Shown: piece after piece, positions 48,801 to 58,995 of the stretch | Numbering within the stretch: the stretch's first letter is position 1 | How the letters are laid out: each line of letters opens with the position of its first letter | Source of the DNA: Methanobacteriota archaeon | GTDB lineage: Archaea; Thermoplasmatota; Poseidoniia; Poseidoniales; Poseidoniaceae | Direction: 5' to 3' | DNA: 64,000 nucleotides | Assembly: GCA_004195635.1 (NCBI GenBank) | Contig: PSPT01000001.1 | Span: 62,001-126,000, forward strand | The notes under the pieces: generated by a model | Database searches by the model: none | What the model was told of the DNA's origin: nothing | The model's input: the letters and a program-made list of their open reading frames with translations, nothing else | Position numbers and translations under genes: made by a program

Positions 48801-48948
48801 TTTCTCGGCCTTGGGAAGGTAATATTTCCTCTTTTACATCTTCCACAAATACTTCCACCGGTTCACTGTGGGGTTGAAAAATTGGTTGTATTGAGGTGGA
48901 TAGCAACAGTAAAAAAACCGCAGTAGGTATGACAATACTGCGGTTCAT
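45868..48948 (-). CDS. Surface SGNH-like hydrolase with CARDB-type modules and TM anchor
   Basis: A 1026-aa type I membrane protein. Signal peptide (about 1-22), then an SGNH/DUF4886-like hydrolase domain (about 55-260). Nucleophile Ser63 sits in LLVGNSYTQANDL, the Gly block is GGGMRLDQH (91-99), WVVFQDQSQ (121-129) replaces the usual N block, and the Asp245/His248 pair is in SGDGMHPS. Residues about 330-800 are Ig-like/CARDB modules with NEAT-type TGNGPDGLSV. A TM helix (about 826-848) is followed by a long, acidic, unstructured cytoplasmic tail of about 175 residues. Family members deacetylate or de-esterify carbohydrates, so a surface carbohydrate esterase is likely. The start is backed by GGAGG; it is the first gene of the pair with rnhB. 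Confidence 0.78.
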   Translation of the reverse strand: MNRSIVIPTAVFLLLLSTSIQPIFQPHSEPVEVFVEDVKEEILPSQGREIPDEAAEVLLVGNSYTQANDLETILHQIITPSDSANVSSLSGGGMRLDQHASRMNTPGDQWNTTLSNNDLDWVVFQDQSQVPGFPRGNTDWQNSINGLFDLTTRVNDLGGESVLFMTWGYREGDSSNAARYPDYKTMQGHLRQGYEDYSDNTSNSQSTTWIAPIGLAYENIYDGILNSGGVPLDSTSIFWNLYSGDGMHPSQTGSYLSACVIYSTIYGNTTAGQIDATNIDSTTKLALQQAADDTVFNGTFGYSFPWMAAGWDGPGDSVNNGSENSTGNAFFTFGGNSGSSFLTDHGTPLFLAMNLTNNDTSTHIVNLSLHSTSGWNATWNLSNSINDGQITVAEKSLEWISMTINVPRVVNSVPLAGVPYHWSLKGVNSDDGQEFWWNFSIEVRSFHNVSLTNTGENLSLDPNIDGRIKIKIRNNGNTPTRMDVKVQIVKDGQLDPSYPSSNRIEAYGWTAAVFDVFDLTWVDIGQEVEFEIGLLAPDKTESELEVRVFIKSVWGSEPDISTDISASILWQRNASISTTGFNCDRILPLDSCNGNFEVTNLGNFADNFVLEVNNSPSWVSGLVSSQVIYIPLGDSKILAPTQIIVNNGTTAFTSGNISWTLRLINSTVIVSEFITEIGVAPSANWIIEETSAEINNGRLSVAYSLVNTGNGPDGLSVTMNVNFGTEQAIVPPDNATWEGDDIGIRSFDIREVPVGEVFRFRAWADIPDAEPYNGTMWLNMTIHSFLDNDVEFTHSANISFLGIPWQEAAPTNEPLIDWGKVMIHTKNAWNMFGYALIAVVVSAFAINYSIKRRILINEKQKLMDQGAGLIPKDKVEDDWMEKFSETNGGAAPELAVSPQMNKEAFAASFVNKSGIAQPPAEPVDSDLVNAASSVLEHHDEKQMKGQISRISSDLSTAKLISSTLVGETSLLPEKEHITTRTNRIDSSDQAKAKNVELPTEHTDSHSESTKENSESYADSIMNDLDL

Positions 48949-48956
48949 ATCCCTAC

Positions 48957-48978
48957 GCCTCCATTCTTAGACTATAAG
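48957..48978 (-). promoter_or_regulatory. Putative promoter and RBS of the SGNH esterase gene
   Basis: On the minus strand CTTATAG (48978-48972) lies 24 bases before the start codon, followed by GGAGGC at 48962-48957. The short distance implies a leader of only a few bases or a slightly shifted TATA. The remaining 179-base gap up to pheT shows no ORF. Confidence 0.35.
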
Positions 48979-49127
48979 ATTCACTTATCTTGTGTAGCCC
49001 ATTTCCCTGCAAATAGTGATTTATTTTTCTGCAATGGTAATCTACCCTGTGCGGGTGTCATTGCAAACCGAATATTTATTGCCTAACGGCATATCAAACT
49101 TAGAAATCAGCATTCATACTGAATTAA

Positions 49128-50882
49128 TTATAAGACTGGGTCAGCAATACAATCCATCAACGCAGATACTTCGAATTCCGCGCCATGCATCGGTACTTTC
49201 AGCGAAAAACTTTCACTTACCGCTGGGTCCAATTCGCCAATTTCACCAATAACTGTACCGGATACAGAAATGCTTGCAGACCTTCCGGCCAACCATGGGC
49301 CATGCCCTTCGGGGAGGGATTGCCAAGAAATTTCATTTGACTCTGCACCAAGGTCTTGCAATAATGCCTGAGCAAACCCTCTTGCTTGAGCAAATCCTGC
49401 ATCTGTATCTGCAACTAACCAAGAAACCTTAGCGCAATTATTGTGATCACTAACGCAAGTGCCCAATTCGTAAACCATTTGCGGCAGGTCATTATGGCGG
49501 TTTGCAGAAATCAATCTAAGTAGGCTTGGTAAAATATGCTGTCTCAGGAGGGTGTGTTCAGTGGTAATAGGGTTGGTAATCCTTGTAGTCTCATGTAATT
49601 CTTTCCACCGAGAATGAATAAATTGGTCATTGTCATTTGAAAGGGTTAATGATTGAACTTGTTGGAGACCTAATCCTTGAAGTGAAGACTTTATTCTTCT
49701 TCTTAAGATTGCATCGGGGCGGGGAATGCCTGCCATAGAAACCGTGGGGGAGCTTTCGCCGAGGCCATCATACCCATGGCCAATTGCTAGTTCCTCAACC
49801 AAGTCAATTGGGTGTAGGATGTCGAACCTCCATCGTGGCATTTGAAAATTGAGTATTTGCTCACCTCTGCCTGCGTCTGCCATTCGCGAAGGACTTTCTG
49901 GAGAGTTCTCAGGCGCAGGTGATGTGCCAATATAGCGCCCGCCCATTCTCATTATTGCTGAGGCTAATTCATCCTCTGAGAAATCCCATCCCAAAATATT
50001 CTTCACCAATTCAAGGGGTACTTGATGTGCTACTGCTTCACCGTTAGGCGATACAATTGTGTTTGAATTACAATCGTTTATCGTAACACTTTCAATAATT
50101 CCTCCTCTTCTTGCAAGTTGTAAGCAAATCAGCAATAAACTGGATTCACAAGACCTTGCGTCCCATCCAGTGACATCAATAAAGAAGTCCCTTGTAGCAG
50201 AACTAACAGTAGTATGGTCGCCATTAATAATCGGAGGGAAAGAAAGAACAGCATTATTGGCATCAATGATTATTGGAAATTTATTCATACCATCAAGTAA
50301 GTGTGCATAATCAACTCCTTTAGGATGCTTGGTAAGAATCTCATCAATAGTCATTTCCTCATTCATCGCCAATGGAATGAAAGAATAATCTCCTTTTACT
50401 GCCTTTACTTGAAACGGTGGTTTCAATTCGGACAAATCATGAACTCCAATAGATGCGCGCCTTCTACCTCTGCCTAATGCGAAGTGAAGTTTCTCTTGGT
50501 GGTCCATTAATCCTTTGATGAAATCCTCATTATCATTGCCTTCACCAGTCTCAACTCCACGAACAATTGCTGCTAAAATTACAGGGCGAACATCCTTTAG
50601 TTCAGCCTCAACTTCCATAGTAATGTTACCGGAGATAACATCCAATTCCGGCTTGGGCTTTGAGTTATGAAGGAAGGGTCCCATTGCGTGAGCTAAAGTC
50701 TCAGCTGAAAGCAAATCCGGCCGGTCAGGAAATATTTCAATCTCCAAATCCTCTTTATCACATAAATCAATATCTGTGCCGAGAAGGGGCAGTTTGTCTG
50801 CGAGAGAATCAATGTCATGTGTGATTCCATCTCTTGCTAATAATCTTGCAAGAAGTGATTGTTTTACTTTTATTGTTGGCAA
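49128..50882 (-). CDS. pheT: Phenylalanyl-tRNA synthetase beta subunit, archaeal type
   Basis: A 584-aa archaeal PheRS beta chain. N-terminal PTIKVKQSLLARLL, the EIFPDRPDLLSAETLA step of the B1/B5 region and PRWRFDILHPIDLVEELAIGHGYD identify it. Together with PheS (not in the window) it charges tRNA-Phe; the beta chain carries editing and tRNA-binding domains. The TTG at 50882 is chosen: GAGGTG with six bases before it, giving the canonical MPTIKV start; the upstream gene's TGA is part of that site, so the two genes are coupled. An ATG at 50927 would overlap the upstream gene by 35 bases. Confidence 0.93.
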   Translation of the reverse strand: MPTIKVKQSLLARLLARDGITHDIDSLADKLPLLGTDIDLCDKEDLEIEIFPDRPDLLSAETLAHAMGPFLHNSKPKPELDVISGNITMEVEAELKDVRPVILAAIVRGVETGEGNDNEDFIKGLMDHQEKLHFALGRGRRRASIGVHDLSELKPPFQVKAVKGDYSFIPLAMNEEMTIDEILTKHPKGVDYAHLLDGMNKFPIIIDANNAVLSFPPIINGDHTTVSSATRDFFIDVTGWDARSCESSLLLICLQLARRGGIIESVTINDCNSNTIVSPNGEAVAHQVPLELVKNILGWDFSEDELASAIMRMGGRYIGTSPAPENSPESPSRMADAGRGEQILNFQMPRWRFDILHPIDLVEELAIGHGYDGLGESSPTVSMAGIPRPDAILRRRIKSSLQGLGLQQVQSLTLSNDNDQFIHSRWKELHETTRITNPITTEHTLLRQHILPSLLRLISANRHNDLPQMVYELGTCVSDHNNCAKVSWLVADTDAGFAQARGFAQALLQDLGAESNEISWQSLPEGHGPWLAGRSASISVSGTVIGEIGELDPAVSESFSLKVPMHGAEFEVSALMDCIADPVL

Positions 50883-50892
50883 ATAATTCACC

Positions 50893-52470
50893 TCAAGATG
50901 CAAACCAATGCGGGAGTGGGCGTTCATAGCCAGTCAAGCGAAGTCCGCTAATCGATGCAGTTTCGCTGTCTAATGCTCGCAAATTATTGCGGGCCAACTT
51001 TTCTATTGAATCAGTACCTATTCTTGCCATATGGTTATTCATTTCACTCTGCAAGCCTCTTAGCCACTTCACAAGTTTAGCCGGAGTCTGCATATCATTT
51101 GGCGGAGTTGCGATTAGAAATTCAGCTCCTGAACAACGTGAAATAACTAAATCTGTGCCTGTGCAATTCCAAATAACATTAAATCCAGTACTAATTCCAC
51201 GCTCAGTTAATTTTGCTGAAGCTGCTGAACGGCCAGTTTTTGGCAAACTTGCAGCAGCAGGGGTCCCGCTGGCGTCATCAAGAGTTACTATTGCTCCATC
51301 TACTTGTGCTCCTGCCGCGGATAGATGCAATCTTTCAACGGCACTAATGTTACCCATGATCATGAAAGGTGCGCCCTCTCCAATCATACTACGAAGGGCA
51401 GTAAGAATACCGTCGAGAGCTGGAGCGGTTAATGGAGGGAAGTCTCCTAAATTTAATATTACTCCATCGGCATTAGAAAGGTCGATTTGGCTGGTGGAAA
51501 TGTTTTCGGAATCAATCAACATCATGTCAATATCGCGGGGATTTGTTCTAACCAAAAAGGGGTGCGAGGCTAAATCCTTTGATTTCAAATCTTTTCCGGA
51601 GTCACGGAATGGCAATAGGGGTAAATGTAATCCGACTGGGTCCGGCTCAAAAGAGGGGTCAACTCCAGATCTTTCGCCGATTAACACCATTGTGTCAATA
51701 GTTGAATGCCTTTGTAGGTGAGGAGTATTCATATCGCTTGGAACAAGTCCAATATTAGTCCAATCTGTTTTACAAGAATTTGTTCCTAGGGCCGAAGGAA
51801 TGGCCTTTTTCCCATTCGGAATAAGACAAACTGCATCTGAAGGAATTACAAGTGATGAATCTTCAATTTTCTTGTTTAGTTCAATTAAATCTTCACTGCT
51901 TAATGTAGAAAACTCAACTCCATCCCCGGGATTTGGGCAACGACCATTGATTATTATTTTTCCACCGGTCATTCCAACCCCTGGTTCTGAGCCAACATCG
52001 CCATGAATTACGATGGTGCCACCAGACATTCCTCCGCCAACTCTAGTACCAACATCTCCGCGAACTACTAGTAAACCTCCGGTCATCTGTGCACCGACAT
52101 CATCTCCGGCGCCATCTCGGGCAACCAAGCGTCCGCCGCTCATTGCAAAGCCCAGTGAATTTCCAACACGGCGTTCAATTACAAGTGAGGTCCCCTGATT
52201 CCAAGCACCAAACCAATCTCCTGCTGAACCAACAAGAGTGAAAGACCCTCCAGTGCCCATTATTGCAACAGCATCTCCCAATTCTCCGAGTATCCTTACG
52301 CGACCACCCTTGGGTAGTGCAGGGCAAATACCCATTTCTCCAACTTTAGGAATTTCATCGCCGTCTCTATTCCAGCCAATCTTAATTGCACGGTCAACTT
52401 TAACTGCTTGTTCAAGCAATTTTTTGATGTCGCGATTGAGTTTCAAACTTCTCCGAACATCCTCACGCAT
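50893..52470 (-). CDS. GXGXG-domain protein with glutamate-synthase-like C-terminal half
   Basis: A 525-aa protein. After a helical start, residues about 55-170 form a GXGXG beta-helix (MSGGRLVARDG, MTGGLLVVRGDVG, MSGGTIVIHGDVG, MTGGKIIINGR), like the last domain of glutamate synthase or FwdC. Residues about 190-525 resemble the FMN barrel of glutamate synthase: VDGAIVTLDDASGTPAA for its HDGGTGAS step, RGISTGFNVIWNCTGTDLVISR for the glycine-rich FMN segment, and AKLVKWLRGLQSEMNNHMARIG for the helix after it. Two oddities: the order is the reverse of glutamate synthase (barrel then GXGXG), and the cysteines that hold its 3Fe-4S cluster are absent. Probably a divergent, perhaps non-redox relative. 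The start is GGTG-6 bases-ATG 52470. Confidence 0.65.
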   Translation of the reverse strand: MREDVRRSLKLNRDIKKLLEQAVKVDRAIKIGWNRDGDEIPKVGEMGICPALPKGGRVRILGELGDAVAIMGTGGSFTLVGSAGDWFGAWNQGTSLVIERRVGNSLGFAMSGGRLVARDGAGDDVGAQMTGGLLVVRGDVGTRVGGGMSGGTIVIHGDVGSEPGVGMTGGKIIINGRCPNPGDGVEFSTLSSEDLIELNKKIEDSSLVIPSDAVCLIPNGKKAIPSALGTNSCKTDWTNIGLVPSDMNTPHLQRHSTIDTMVLIGERSGVDPSFEPDPVGLHLPLLPFRDSGKDLKSKDLASHPFLVRTNPRDIDMMLIDSENISTSQIDLSNADGVILNLGDFPPLTAPALDGILTALRSMIGEGAPFMIMGNISAVERLHLSAAGAQVDGAIVTLDDASGTPAAASLPKTGRSAASAKLTERGISTGFNVIWNCTGTDLVISRCSGAEFLIATPPNDMQTPAKLVKWLRGLQSEMNNHMARIGTDSIEKLARNNLRALDSETASISGLRLTGYERPLPHWFAS

Positions 52471-52710
52471 TCCGTGCACCGAATCGGCGACGGCTTATCA
52501 CCCATAAACAAAACCCGCAAATATTTCCCTTTAGTGGCGTTATCATTACCTCATAATACACACCGAGCCCTCTGCCTCAATTAAGTAAGGAATTGTGAAT
52601 GGATTGCGTGGGGTGAGGTGTAGGTGCAAATTCTGCAGGGGATGGGTGGGCAAGCGATGAGTATATTCATAGGCGTATTACATAGCCCAAGAACAACGAG
52701 GGTGGTGTGC

Positions 52711-53748
52711 ATGGTCATCAAAGTAGCAATCAACGGATATGGGACAATCGGCAAACGTGTTGCAGATGCAGTTGCTGCACAAACCGATATGGAAATCATC
52801 GGAGTCACCAAAACCCGTCCTTCATTTGGTTGTGACCTCGCAGTTCGCAAAGGCTATCCGCTATATTGTACATATGATTCCGAAGAAAAAATTTCTGCTT
52901 TTACCGATGCCGGATATGTCTGCCATGGGGGCCTTTCCGGACTCTTGGAACTCGCCGATGTAGTAATTGATTGTAGTCCTGGAAAAGTTGGTGCAGACAA
53001 TAAGAAAAAGTATCAACAAGCAGGTGTAAAGTGGATTTTTCAAGGTGGTGAAAAGCACGCAATGACTGGATTGTCATACACCTCATGTGCTAATCATCAT
53101 GAAAACATGAATGCCGAGGGAACTCGTGTAGTTTCATGTAATACTACGGGATTGTCAAGAACATTAATGCCGTTATACAACCATTGTGGTTCGCTCAAAG
53201 TTGAGTGTACAATGATTCGTCGCGCCGCCGACCCAGGTGATTCAAAGAAAGGGCCGATCAATGCAATAAAGCCCGTGTTGAAGGTGCCAAGTCATCATGG
53301 CCCCGATGTGAAAACCGTAAAGCCAGAAATAGAAATCAATAGTATGGCGGTTGCAGTGCCAACTACAATAATGCATGTTCACGTGGTTATTGCCACTCTA
53401 CCCGAAGGACATGGGCTTACGACCGAATCAATTCTTTCAATGTGGAGGGAGACTCCAAGAGTTGTTCTTATGAATGGAGCCGAAACTGGAATTACCACTA
53501 CTGCAGAAGTAATGGAATTTGGCAGAGATATAGGCCGAACTTGGGGAGATTTGCATGAGATATTTGTATGGGATGATGGAGTAAAGCTTGAAGGAAACAC
53601 CCTTTATTATTTCCAAGCAATTCATCAAGAGTCAGATGTTATTCCTGAAAATGTCGATGCAATTCGCGCGCTTATGGGTACTGAGCAAGATTGGCGCAAA
53701 AGTGTTGCGAAAACTGACGCCAGCATAGCCGCAAGCCTCGGTTTATGA
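52711..53748 (+). CDS. gap: Type II glyceraldehyde-3-phosphate dehydrogenase (archaeal)
   Basis: A 345-aa archaeal GAPDH. Rossmann motif INGYGTIGKRV (residues 6-16), FQGGEKHAMT, and catalytic Cys143 in VVSCNTTGLSR; IMHVHVVIATLP follows in the catalytic domain. It oxidises G3P to 1,3-bisphosphoglycerate with NAD(P)+ in glycolysis or runs in reverse for gluconeogenesis; cytoplasmic. The ATG at 52711 has GGTG six bases upstream; an in-frame ATG at 52624 would add 29 unneeded residues. Single gene; the 240-base upstream gap shows only AT-rich promoter-like sequence. Confidence 0.97.
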   Translation: MVIKVAINGYGTIGKRVADAVAAQTDMEIIGVTKTRPSFGCDLAVRKGYPLYCTYDSEEKISAFTDAGYVCHGGLSGLLELADVVIDCSPGKVGADNKKKYQQAGVKWIFQGGEKHAMTGLSYTSCANHHENMNAEGTRVVSCNTTGLSRTLMPLYNHCGSLKVECTMIRRAADPGDSKKGPINAIKPVLKVPSHHGPDVKTVKPEIEINSMAVAVPTTIMHVHVVIATLPEGHGLTTESILSMWRETPRVVLMNGAETGITTTAEVMEFGRDIGRTWGDLHEIFVWDDGVKLEGNTLYYFQAIHQESDVIPENVDAIRALMGTEQDWRKSVAKTDASIAASLGL

Positions 53749-53791
53749 GATTAATGGCGATGAATCAAGTTTCAAACATGCTTGGTGAAAT

Positions 53792-56700
53792 ATGAAATGC
53801 TTTTGCCGTACGGGCCGACCTATGGTCGGCAAGGTAAAGAACCAAATCATAAGTATCTTTTTGCTTGGATTACTTTGCTTGATGAGTGCATCTCCAGTAC
53901 TCGCACTCGGAAATAATTCGATTGAAAACCCAGCCATTTCTTCTCCAACTTCAATGGTGGACTCTATTGACTCAATTACCTCCCAAGCATTTCCTCTCGC
54001 CGATTGGCAACCACTTCATGAACCAACATTAATTTCTACACCTCTTGAAGATGGAAGTGGTCTGCTCCACTCGCGATTTGGTAGTTTTGACCCAGTGTGG
54101 AATGAATTCCCTTCATCAAATACTTCTCTTGATTTTTCTCGTGCCAATATTGATGGCCTTTGGATAGTTCAGTTGATTCGTCCTGATGCAAGGGTTTTGG
54201 AAAAATTGTGTGCTGATTTTGGTTGTGAAATTATTGATTATGTACCAGATAGTGCGTGGTTAGTTAGAGGTAGTTCTGCAGCATTAGAACAAATTGAAGA
54301 ATCATCAGCCGTAAGGTGGATTGGTGGAGAACCGGCATCATGGCGCCTAGGGGAATCACTAATCTCAAATTGGTTCAACCTCCCTTTGAGTTTGGACCTT
54401 GTACTTCAACCCGCATCTGATTTGGATGAAGATGACATCGCAATATTACTGAAAGATCTCCTTCGATTAAATGTGGGTGAAGTTAGTTGTGATGTGATAC
54501 TTTGCCGATTGACTGCACTAAGAGCATCAAATATGCAAGGTCAACAAGCACAACTTTCAACTATTGCCATGGACGGGAGAATTATTTTCTCTGAACCGCT
54601 CCTTGAATTACGTACTTTCAATGCACAGGCAGCCGTCGATATTGGCCTTACATCAGTAATTGCAAACCACAATTCTGGATTGAATGGTTCGGGTGAAACT
54701 ATTGCAATTCTTGATACCGGCCTCGACCACGATCATATTGACTTTGGAAATAGTGTTCTCTCTGTAAGGACCTCATTTTCCTATGATCAATCGGGTGACG
54801 ATACCAATTCCGGACACGGAACTCATGTTGCTGGGACTCTTATTGGAGATGGCACTGGTGATTCTAGCGCTGCTGGACTTATTCCAGGTGCATTGCTGCA
54901 TATGTATGCTCTTGAGTATGATATTTCGGGTTCAATTGCAAAAACCGGTTCAACCTACGACATTTTGCGTGATTCAAGAATACAAGGTGCTCGTATTGGT
55001 GTAAATGCTTGGGGTACTTCAAGTGACCTTGGGCAATATAATTTGGAAAGCCGTTCTTTGGATGTTTTTGCAAATGATTATCCCGATTATATTCCTGTAT
55101 TCGCAGTTGGGGACGACCCTATGCAAGGTTCCAGTGCTGTTTCACCACCTTCAACTGCAAAAAATGTATTTTCCTTTGGTGCCAGTGATGGTTCTGCAGT
55201 TGCAAACTTTAGTGCCTTTGGCCCTGTTCTTGATGGACGAATCAAGCCAGATTTAGTCGCCCCAGGTGTAAATATTTGTAGTACGCGTGCTGAAGAAGCT
55301 CGATATCCAGCAGGTAATGCTTGTGCGACTGGCATTCATTCGAATGGTGACCCGCTTTACATGAGTATCAGTGGAACAAGTCCGGCTGCAGCAGTAGGTG
55401 CAGCAGGTGCGGCACTAATGCGACAATTCCTACGTGAGGAGGCAGGTATTGTGGGGCCATCGGCTGATTTGGTAAAGGCTGCATTAATCAATGGGGCACA
55501 AGACCTCGGTGCAGCAGATATTCCTAACCCGTCAGAAGGTTGGGGGCAAATTGATTTGGACCGTTCAATGTATCCCGCCGATGGTGCTCTTTCCACTTGG
55601 TATGATAATACTAAGGAATTGGACCCAGGGTATGGATTCCTCTACAATTACGATTTAGATATGTCGCAAGGCATTGACATTACTTTAGTTTGGACCGATG
55701 CAGCAGGTTCATCTACTGCACCTCAATCACAATCTCGCATTGTCAACAATCTCAACTTACAATTAATATCGCCAGATGGTACCGTGACATATCGCGGTAA
55801 TAATTTTGTTTTAGGTGCATCTGTTTCAGGTGGTTCGGCGGACACAGTAAACAATGTTGAAAGAATCCACATACCTTCTGGTGTAGGGACCATAAATGGG
55901 CAATGGACCGTAAAAATCAGTCATTTAGGTGGCTCAACTCAGAAATTTGCAATAGTTGTCACCGGTAATGGAACTTCAACTCCGGGTACGGATTTGGCAG
56001 TAATAGCAGAAAGTATTTGGCTTTCTCAATCAGTTCCGTTGGTAAATGATGAAATTACATTGCGCCTCTCTTGGGTCAACCAAGCACCGGTTAGTGCATC
56101 CAGTTACCGTGTTTTATTGGAAGATGTGACAACTTCTGATGTACTACTCAGCCAAACAAAGACCGAAGGTCTTGATGGTGGGAAAATTGAATCCGTTTCT
56201 ATTTATCATACCTTTTCCCAAACCGGTGAGCATCATTTGAGGTTAACACTTGATGCTGATGATGATATCAGTGAAATAAATGATGCTAATTCAGGTGTCA
56301 ATAACAATATTGGCGACCTAATTGTAAATGTTAGCGCCATGGGTTTGAGAATTATTCCGCTGATGAGTGATGGCTCTGAGCCTTCAACTCCGAGTGAAAA
56401 TTCCCAAGCATCTCAAATTGATTTCAATGCTTCTGCGATTGAATCGATTGCCATTCCGTTTAAATTACGCCATGAGGGTACTTCGCAAGAAAATGTATCA
56501 CTATCTGTATCATCTATTCAGGAAATAGACCCCACTAATCCATTTAGGTTACTTTCACCCGAAGATTCTTGGTCACGTTCACTAAATGTTTCCTCCACAA
56601 TTTCCATGCCTGCTGCTGGAGAGGTGGGTGATAATGAATTGATTACATTAACAGTTACTGATGATGATTCTGATTTAAGTGGCTCTCAGCCAAGATTTGC

Positions 56701-58876
56701 TCGCGAGGGTAGATTCGTAGTTGATATTACTGCGAGGTATCAAATTCAGCCATCGGTCAGCCACTCATTGCGATATACAATTGATGTCGGCCGAGTTGAC
56801 AATGTATTGGTAGTTTCAGCAGGAATTGGGAATTTGGTTGCTGAGCCAGGTCAAGTTGCATTTTATTCCATTTCTGTAATGAATATTGGCAATGCTGTTG
56901 CACAATACAACATTGCATGCCAAAGCACTAATGGATGGCCAGTTGAAGTTGGACCTTCCAACTCTGCGAGTATTGAGTTTGAGCCCTTGGATATTTTGGA
57001 GTATCTGCCCATGCAAGTGCGACTTCTAGTGCCCCCTGTGGTAAGTGGTTTGCCAGCGTCCGGAACAACTGATGAAGTGTCCTGTACTGTGACCAGTGCC
57101 ACAGATGTATTTTTCTCTCATGTAGAAACTGCCATAATTACTGTTGCGGAATTAAAATCATTTAATACCCAATTATTTGATTTAGGTGGCAATCCAATTG
57201 GGCCACAAGCTACGGCTAATCCCTTGATGGTCAATAGTGGGGATTACTCAAATCTAAGTTTAGAAATTTCAAATGATGGTAACATTGCGATACCACTCAA
57301 TGTAAAGCTACAAGCAGCAGACCCCACTTGGCCAATGGAAGTCAGTTATGACGGCACTTCGCATGCACAAACCATTGACATTACTATTGAAGCCGGAGAA
57401 ACTGCGAGTGTAAAGTTGGCTGCAGGAATACCTCTAACTGCACCAGATGGCGCAGAGAATAATTTCACTCTAACCACCAAACTCAATTTACAGGGAACTA
57501 ATGTGTTCATAACAAATGGAAGTATGTTCAGAGTTGGAAAATTGTTGGCTCTTGAATTGAATCAAATCAATGATGAGAATGATGCTGTGCAAGTGATATT
57601 AGGTGGATGGTCTAATCATATGTTAAATATTGAAAATAGGGGGAATGCCCCCCTTTCTCTTGAATGGGCCATTGCCGAAGGGCCAGATGGATGGGATGTA
57701 GGGCTTGATTCTCCTCCATTATCTCTCGAGCAATTGGGATCTTCTTCAGTGAATATAGGTGTTTTTGCACCCAATGGTACAGAAGCAGGTATGTTTCCAG
57801 AGACACTAAAAATCAGGGTTAATGGAACATATGGTTCGGAATATGTTGAAGCGACAATTGATCTACAATTATTCATCAAACAAACCGCTGCATTTACCTT
57901 AACTACTTCTGACACTTCAGGACTTCAAGATATGGTGCGTGAAGAATCGAGTACAATTGAAATATCGGTACATAATGTTGGTAATACAATTGGCTCAGGT
58001 ACTGTTTTTGCTCAGATTGTTGATGGTTCTGGTAAAGTTGATTCTAGTTGGGTGGTAACTGCTTCAAATGATTTCTCTGATTTAGCAAGTGGCGATGTAA
58101 CTTCAATGGATTTTGTCATCAAGGCCAAGGATGATTCCGGCACAGGAATTCGTTACTTGCACCTGAGCATTGTTGCTGATGATGCCCCAGTTTCGGAAGA
58201 ATGGGTTTCTGAAACGCTTGAAATTGGCATCACTGCTGAAACTGGAAAACAAAGCGGTGGGCTTTTTGGAGGTTTGCCTACTTGGGTTGTCGGCATTATT
58301 GTTGGAGTAGTAACAATTTGTGGAATTATAGCAGTCCTCAAATTGCGCTCAAGTGTTGAAATACTGAATGTGGGTGAAACGCTTGTTGCCCCCGGTGTAC
58401 ACACTAGCCAAGATAATATTTCTCAACGCCGTTCAGAGGCCTTAATGGAAGATGTGCATGATGAGAAGGACTTAGTTTCAGGCGAGGTAAGTTATGAAGA
58501 AATTCAAGCCGCCTTGGTGAAAAGCATGAGCGATTCAATCGCCGCGCCAAATCCTGCTGGACTTCCACCACCTGCCGGCCTCCCTCCGCTACCTGGTGCC
58601 TTGCCCAAAGGTTTGCCGCCCCTCCCTAGTGCCTTGCCCTCAGGTTTACCGCCCCTCCCTTCACCGCTACCTGCGCCGTCACCTCACCTTGCATCACCTC
58701 AAGCACCTGCGCCAACTGCGGCCCCTTCCTCGGCTTCATTCACCCAACCAAATGCCGTACCCTCTGTAGGTTTGCCCATTGCCGGCCCACCTTTGCCCCC
58801 CGAAGGTTTACCTGTTGGTTGGACACAAGAACAATGGGTTCATTACGGTGCTGAATGGCTAAAAAGCAGAGACTAA
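53792..58876 (+). CDS. Giant cell-surface subtilisin-like protease (S8)
   Basis: A 1694-aa exported protease. Signal peptide (about 15-38). Residues about 40-285 are an N-terminal prodomain-like region, followed by the S8 domain with Asp308 ([11 protein letters not shown]), His342 (SGHGTHVAG) and Ser530 (SGTSPAAA). The oxyanion position reads AVGDD, with Asp441 where Asn is usual. Residues about 600-1490 are beta modules including CARDB-like repeats. A TM helix (about 1497-1520) precedes an acidic and proline-rich cytoplasmic tail ending in [19 protein letters not shown], nearly the same as the giant protein at 22733. Start: ATG 53792 with GGTGA, or ATG 53822 in the loop of a hairpin. It probably degrades extracellular protein for nutrition. 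Confidence 0.88.
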   Translation: MKCFCRTGRPMVGKVKNQIISIFLLGLLCLMSASPVLALGNNSIENPAISSPTSMVDSIDSITSQAFPLADWQPLHEPTLISTPLEDGSGLLHSRFGSFDPVWNEFPSSNTSLDFSRANIDGLWIVQLIRPDARVLEKLCADFGCEIIDYVPDSAWLVRGSSAALEQIEESSAVRWIGGEPASWRLGESLISNWFNLPLSLDLVLQPASDLDEDDIAILLKDLLRLNVGEVSCDVILCRLTALRASNMQGQQAQLSTIAMDGRIIFSEPLLELRTFNAQAAVDIGLTSVIANHNSGLNGSGETIAILDTGLDHDHIDFGNSVLSVRTSFSYDQSGDDTNSGHGTHVAGTLIGDGTGDSSAAGLIPGALLHMYALEYDISGSIAKTGSTYDILRDSRIQGARIGVNAWGTSSDLGQYNLESRSLDVFANDYPDYIPVFAVGDDPMQGSSAVSPPSTAKNVFSFGASDGSAVANFSAFGPVLDGRIKPDLVAPGVNICSTRAEEARYPAGNACATGIHSNGDPLYMSISGTSPAAAVGAAGAALMRQFLREEAGIVGPSADLVKAALINGAQDLGAADIPNPSEGWGQIDLDRSMYPADGALSTWYDNTKELDPGYGFLYNYDLDMSQGIDITLVWTDAAGSSTAPQSQSRIVNNLNLQLISPDGTVTYRGNNFVLGASVSGGSADTVNNVERIHIPSGVGTINGQWTVKISHLGGSTQKFAIVVTGNGTSTPGTDLAVIAESIWLSQSVPLVNDEITLRLSWVNQAPVSASSYRVLLEDVTTSDVLLSQTKTEGLDGGKIESVSIYHTFSQTGEHHLRLTLDADDDISEINDANSGVNNNIGDLIVNVSAMGLRIIPLMSDGSEPSTPSENSQASQIDFNASAIESIAIPFKLRHEGTSQENVSLSVSSIQEIDPTNPFRLLSPEDSWSRSLNVSSTISMPAAGEVGDNELITLTVTDDDSDLSGSQPRFAREGRFVVDITARYQIQPSVSHSLRYTIDVGRVDNVLVVSAGIGNLVAEPGQVAFYSISVMNIGNAVAQYNIACQSTNGWPVEVGPSNSASIEFEPLDILEYLPMQVRLLVPPVVSGLPASGTTDEVSCTVTSATDVFFSHVETAIITVAELKSFNTQLFDLGGNPIGPQATANPLMVNSGDYSNLSLEISNDGNIAIPLNVKLQAADPTWPMEVSYDGTSHAQTIDITIEAGETASVKLAAGIPLTAPDGAENNFTLTTKLNLQGTNVFITNGSMFRVGKLLALELNQINDENDAVQVILGGWSNHMLNIENRGNAPLSLEWAIAEGPDGWDVGLDSPPLSLEQLGSSSVNIGVFAPNGTEAGMFPETLKIRVNGTYGSEYVEATIDLQLFIKQTAAFTLTTSDTSGLQDMVREESSTIEISVHNVGNTIGSGTVFAQIVDGSGKVDSSWVVTASNDFSDLASGDVTSMDFVIKAKDDSGTGIRYLHLSIVADDAPVSEEWVSETLEIGITAETGKQSGGLFGGLPTWVVGIIVGVVTICGIIAVLKLRSSVEILNVGETLVAPGVHTSQDNISQRRSEALMEDVHDEKDLVSGEVSYEEIQAALVKSMSDSIAAPNPAGLPPPAGLPPLPGALPKGLPPLPSALPSGLPPLPSPLPAPSPHLASPQAPAPTAAPSSASFTQPNAVPSVGLPIAGPPLPPEGLPVGWTQEQWVHYGAEWLKSRD
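53814..53830 (+). promoter_or_regulatory. Hairpin over the second possible start codon of the giant protease
   Basis: A perfect 7-bp inverted repeat GCCGACC / GGTCGGC with a 3-base loop; the in-frame ATG at 53822 spans the loop and stem. If translation starts at 53792 the hairpin is simply coding; if at 53822 it would sequester the start. Function unproven. Confidence 0.35.
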
Positions 58877-58995
58877 TCTCCAGCACTCTATTTCCACTAC
58901 AGGTAAATAATTCACTGGAATGTGGAAATCTATTGGCTATAGTTTCAAGAAATACGCCCGTTAGGTTCAATGCCTTCATACTGCACGCGAGTAAT

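Noticed and set aside
49128-50927. ATG at 50927 as pheT start
   Set aside because: It overlaps the upstream gene by 35 bases; TTG 50882 has GAGGTG at ideal spacing and gives the canonical archaeal N-terminus.
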